NCBI GenBank assembly: GCA_003586115.2
Contig: QVOM02000116.1
Coordinates: forward strand, 34,375,946-34,439,945
Length of the DNA: 64,000 nucleotides
Source of the DNA: Salvator merianae
Taxonomy: Eukaryota; Chordata; Lepidosauria; Squamata; Teiidae
Reading direction: 5' to 3'
Shown here: piece by piece, positions 62,690 to 64,000 of the stretch
Numbering within the stretch: the first letter of the stretch is position 1
Layout of the letters: each line of letters begins with the position of its first letter
The notes under the pieces: model-generated
Database searches by the model: none
The model's input: the letters and a program-made list of their open reading frames with translations, nothing else
What the model was told of the DNA's origin: nothing
Translations under genes and position numbers: made by a program

Positions 62690-63630
62690 TGGAAAGGAGG
62701 AATTGAACAGGGTGCCACAGGGTTTGATACCAGGCTGATAGTATTCAGAGTAATTATTAATGAAATGGATAATTAGGTGGGTGGAATTGTCAATTCACTT
62801 GCTATTGATGCAAAATTGAGTAGAATAGTGAATACCCTAGAAGACAGAATCTAATTCAAATGATCTTGATGAGTTAGAGATCTGGGCTAGAAATAACAGA
62901 GGATTCAACAGAAACAAATGCAAAACACTACATTTAGGGCAAAACAGTGATTGCAAAGACATAAGATGACTTTGTGATATGTGAAAAAGGATTGGAATTT
63001 AAGTGAGCACAAACTGACTGTTAAGTCCCAATATTATGTGCTGACAAAAGGAAATGCAGCGGAGGACTGCATCACTAGCTTTCTAGTTTGAAATTACAGG
63101 AAATACAATAATTACTCCACTTTATTCAGTGATCATTAGATTCTGTCTTGAGTCCTGTGTCCAGTTCTGGGTATCTTACCTGAAGAACAATTCATATAAG
63201 TTGGAACAGATTCAGAAGAAAGGCAACAGGGGAAAGGAAATCTTGTCATATGAGGAGAGATTGAGAGATCGAGATACGTTTAACCTTGAGAAGAGAAAAC
63301 TGAGTTGGGATTTGATATCCCTCTTCAGATACCTGAATGATGTCACAGGAAAAATGGTCATGACCTGTTTTCTATCACTCCTGAATGCAGAGCAAGGAAT
63401 AATGGACTTGAGTTACAAGAAGGCAGATTCCACTTCAATATCAGAAAATATTTCACCGCTGTAACGGCAGTTCAGAAATGGAGTTGATTACCGAGAGAAA
63501 TGATCTGTGTCTCAGTGAACATATTCAGAGTTGGACAGCTGTCTGTTGGAGATAATTTGATTTGGATTCTTACATTAAGGGAGAGCTGCTCAGTGACCTA
63601 AATGGCTCATTCCTACTAGTGATTCTAAGA
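62690..63630 (+). mobile_element. CR1-like LINE 3' half, sense, third copy (different subfamily)
   Basis: 62700-62820 carries worn post-RT sequence (GATGCAAAATTGAGTAGAAT, matching the YxDD side as AIDAKLSRI). Then come NRNKCKTLHLGQNSDCKD (about 62905-62960) and ESCVQFWVSYLKNNSYKLEQ with SYEERLRDRDTFNLEKRKLS (63150-63310). These are the [13 protein letters not shown] and [21 protein letters not shown] regions of CR1 ORF2. The end, near 63630, lacks the TTATGTTCTTATG box of the two other copies. Confidence 0.75.
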
Positions 63631-64000
63631 AATACCAAAATCCTGTTTACATGAATGGAAATGAATGTTTCTTATTTTAGGCCTATCTGTATATTGATAT
63701 GGGACAGACTACAGATCCATGATGCAGATACAGTATTTTTAGTCCTGTTATTTCAGACTAAAGCAACAATGAGTAAAGAAAGAAATAACTCAAGATTCAG
63801 TTACTCTTAGTAACACCTCTGCAATCATGAACATGGGTACTTAGGAATACAGTAAACAGTTAACATTCACAGTGGTTCAGTCAAGGGACACTCTTGTGAA
63901 TGTCAGCTTTTAACTTCCTCAGAACAAAGTAAAACACTATCCAAAAGCTAGTTGATAGTTCCCTGTACATCACAATGAGAGCCACAAGACTTGATCTTTC

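Larger units (their letters stand above)
54716..64000 (+). other. MLLT10 intron, 3' part of window (continues outside)
   Basis: No further MLLT10 exon recognised. It holds an antisense L2-type LINE (55045-55760), then a LINE cluster (57715-59242, 61320-63630). I can assign nothing in 54760-55040, 55765-57710, 59245-61315 or 63635-64000. A pair of overlapping frames at 56184-56496 on both strands has no known family. Confidence 0.75.

Overview
The window is a stretch of a vertebrate nuclear genome: AT-rich, with long introns and a dense load of decayed retroelements. The repeat mix is CR1 and L2-type LINEs, a Penelope-like element, a DIRS-like element, a Ty3/Gypsy fragment, an L1-type fragment and a BovB/RTE tail. 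It resembles a lepidosaur reptile, most likely a squamate. That is inferred from repeat composition, not proven. The one protein-coding gene I can support is an internal part of MLLT10 (AF10), the chromatin reader and DOT1L partner, on the + strand. Seven exons are recognisable, all with canonical AG/GT borders and compatible phases: 11833-11942, 24846-24949, 26554-26647, 30495-30590, 44781-44876, 50452-50707 and 54146-54715. Together they carry 1327 nt, about 442 residues. They run from the H-x2-C end of the zinc knuckle of the extended PHD module, through the second PHD finger, a Lys/Ser-rich linker and a serine-rich region, to the nuclear localisation/AT-hook segment. The first PHD finger lies upstream of base 1, and the octapeptide/leucine-zipper (DOT1L-binding) part lies beyond base 64000. 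Layout: 1-11832 is intron with a CR1 3' end (1-750), a CR1 RT scrap (2650-2840), a DIRS-like element (about 3760-5750) and an L2-type tail. 11943-24845 is a 12.9-kb intron with a Penelope-like fragment between inverted repeats (12564-13250), antisense CR1 and L2-type pieces, an antisense Gypsy RT fragment, a nearly 2-kb sense LINE (19950-21960) and an antisense L1-type fragment. 24950-30494 is repeat-poor apart from an antisense CR1 endonuclease piece. 30591-44780 is a 14.2-kb intron with nested antisense L2-type LINEs (32990-35200) and one sense L2 copy (41050-42345). 44877-54145 has L2-type tails, a (CA)n tract and a 176-bp foldback element. 54716-64000 has an antisense L2 piece and a cluster of CR1-like and BovB LINE remnants. 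All LINE reading frames seen are broken. I saw no convincing RNA gene, CRISPR array, promoter, CpG island or bacterial-type operon, and no new molecular system. The points worth a second look are the structures of the retroelements and a few splicing features of MLLT10.
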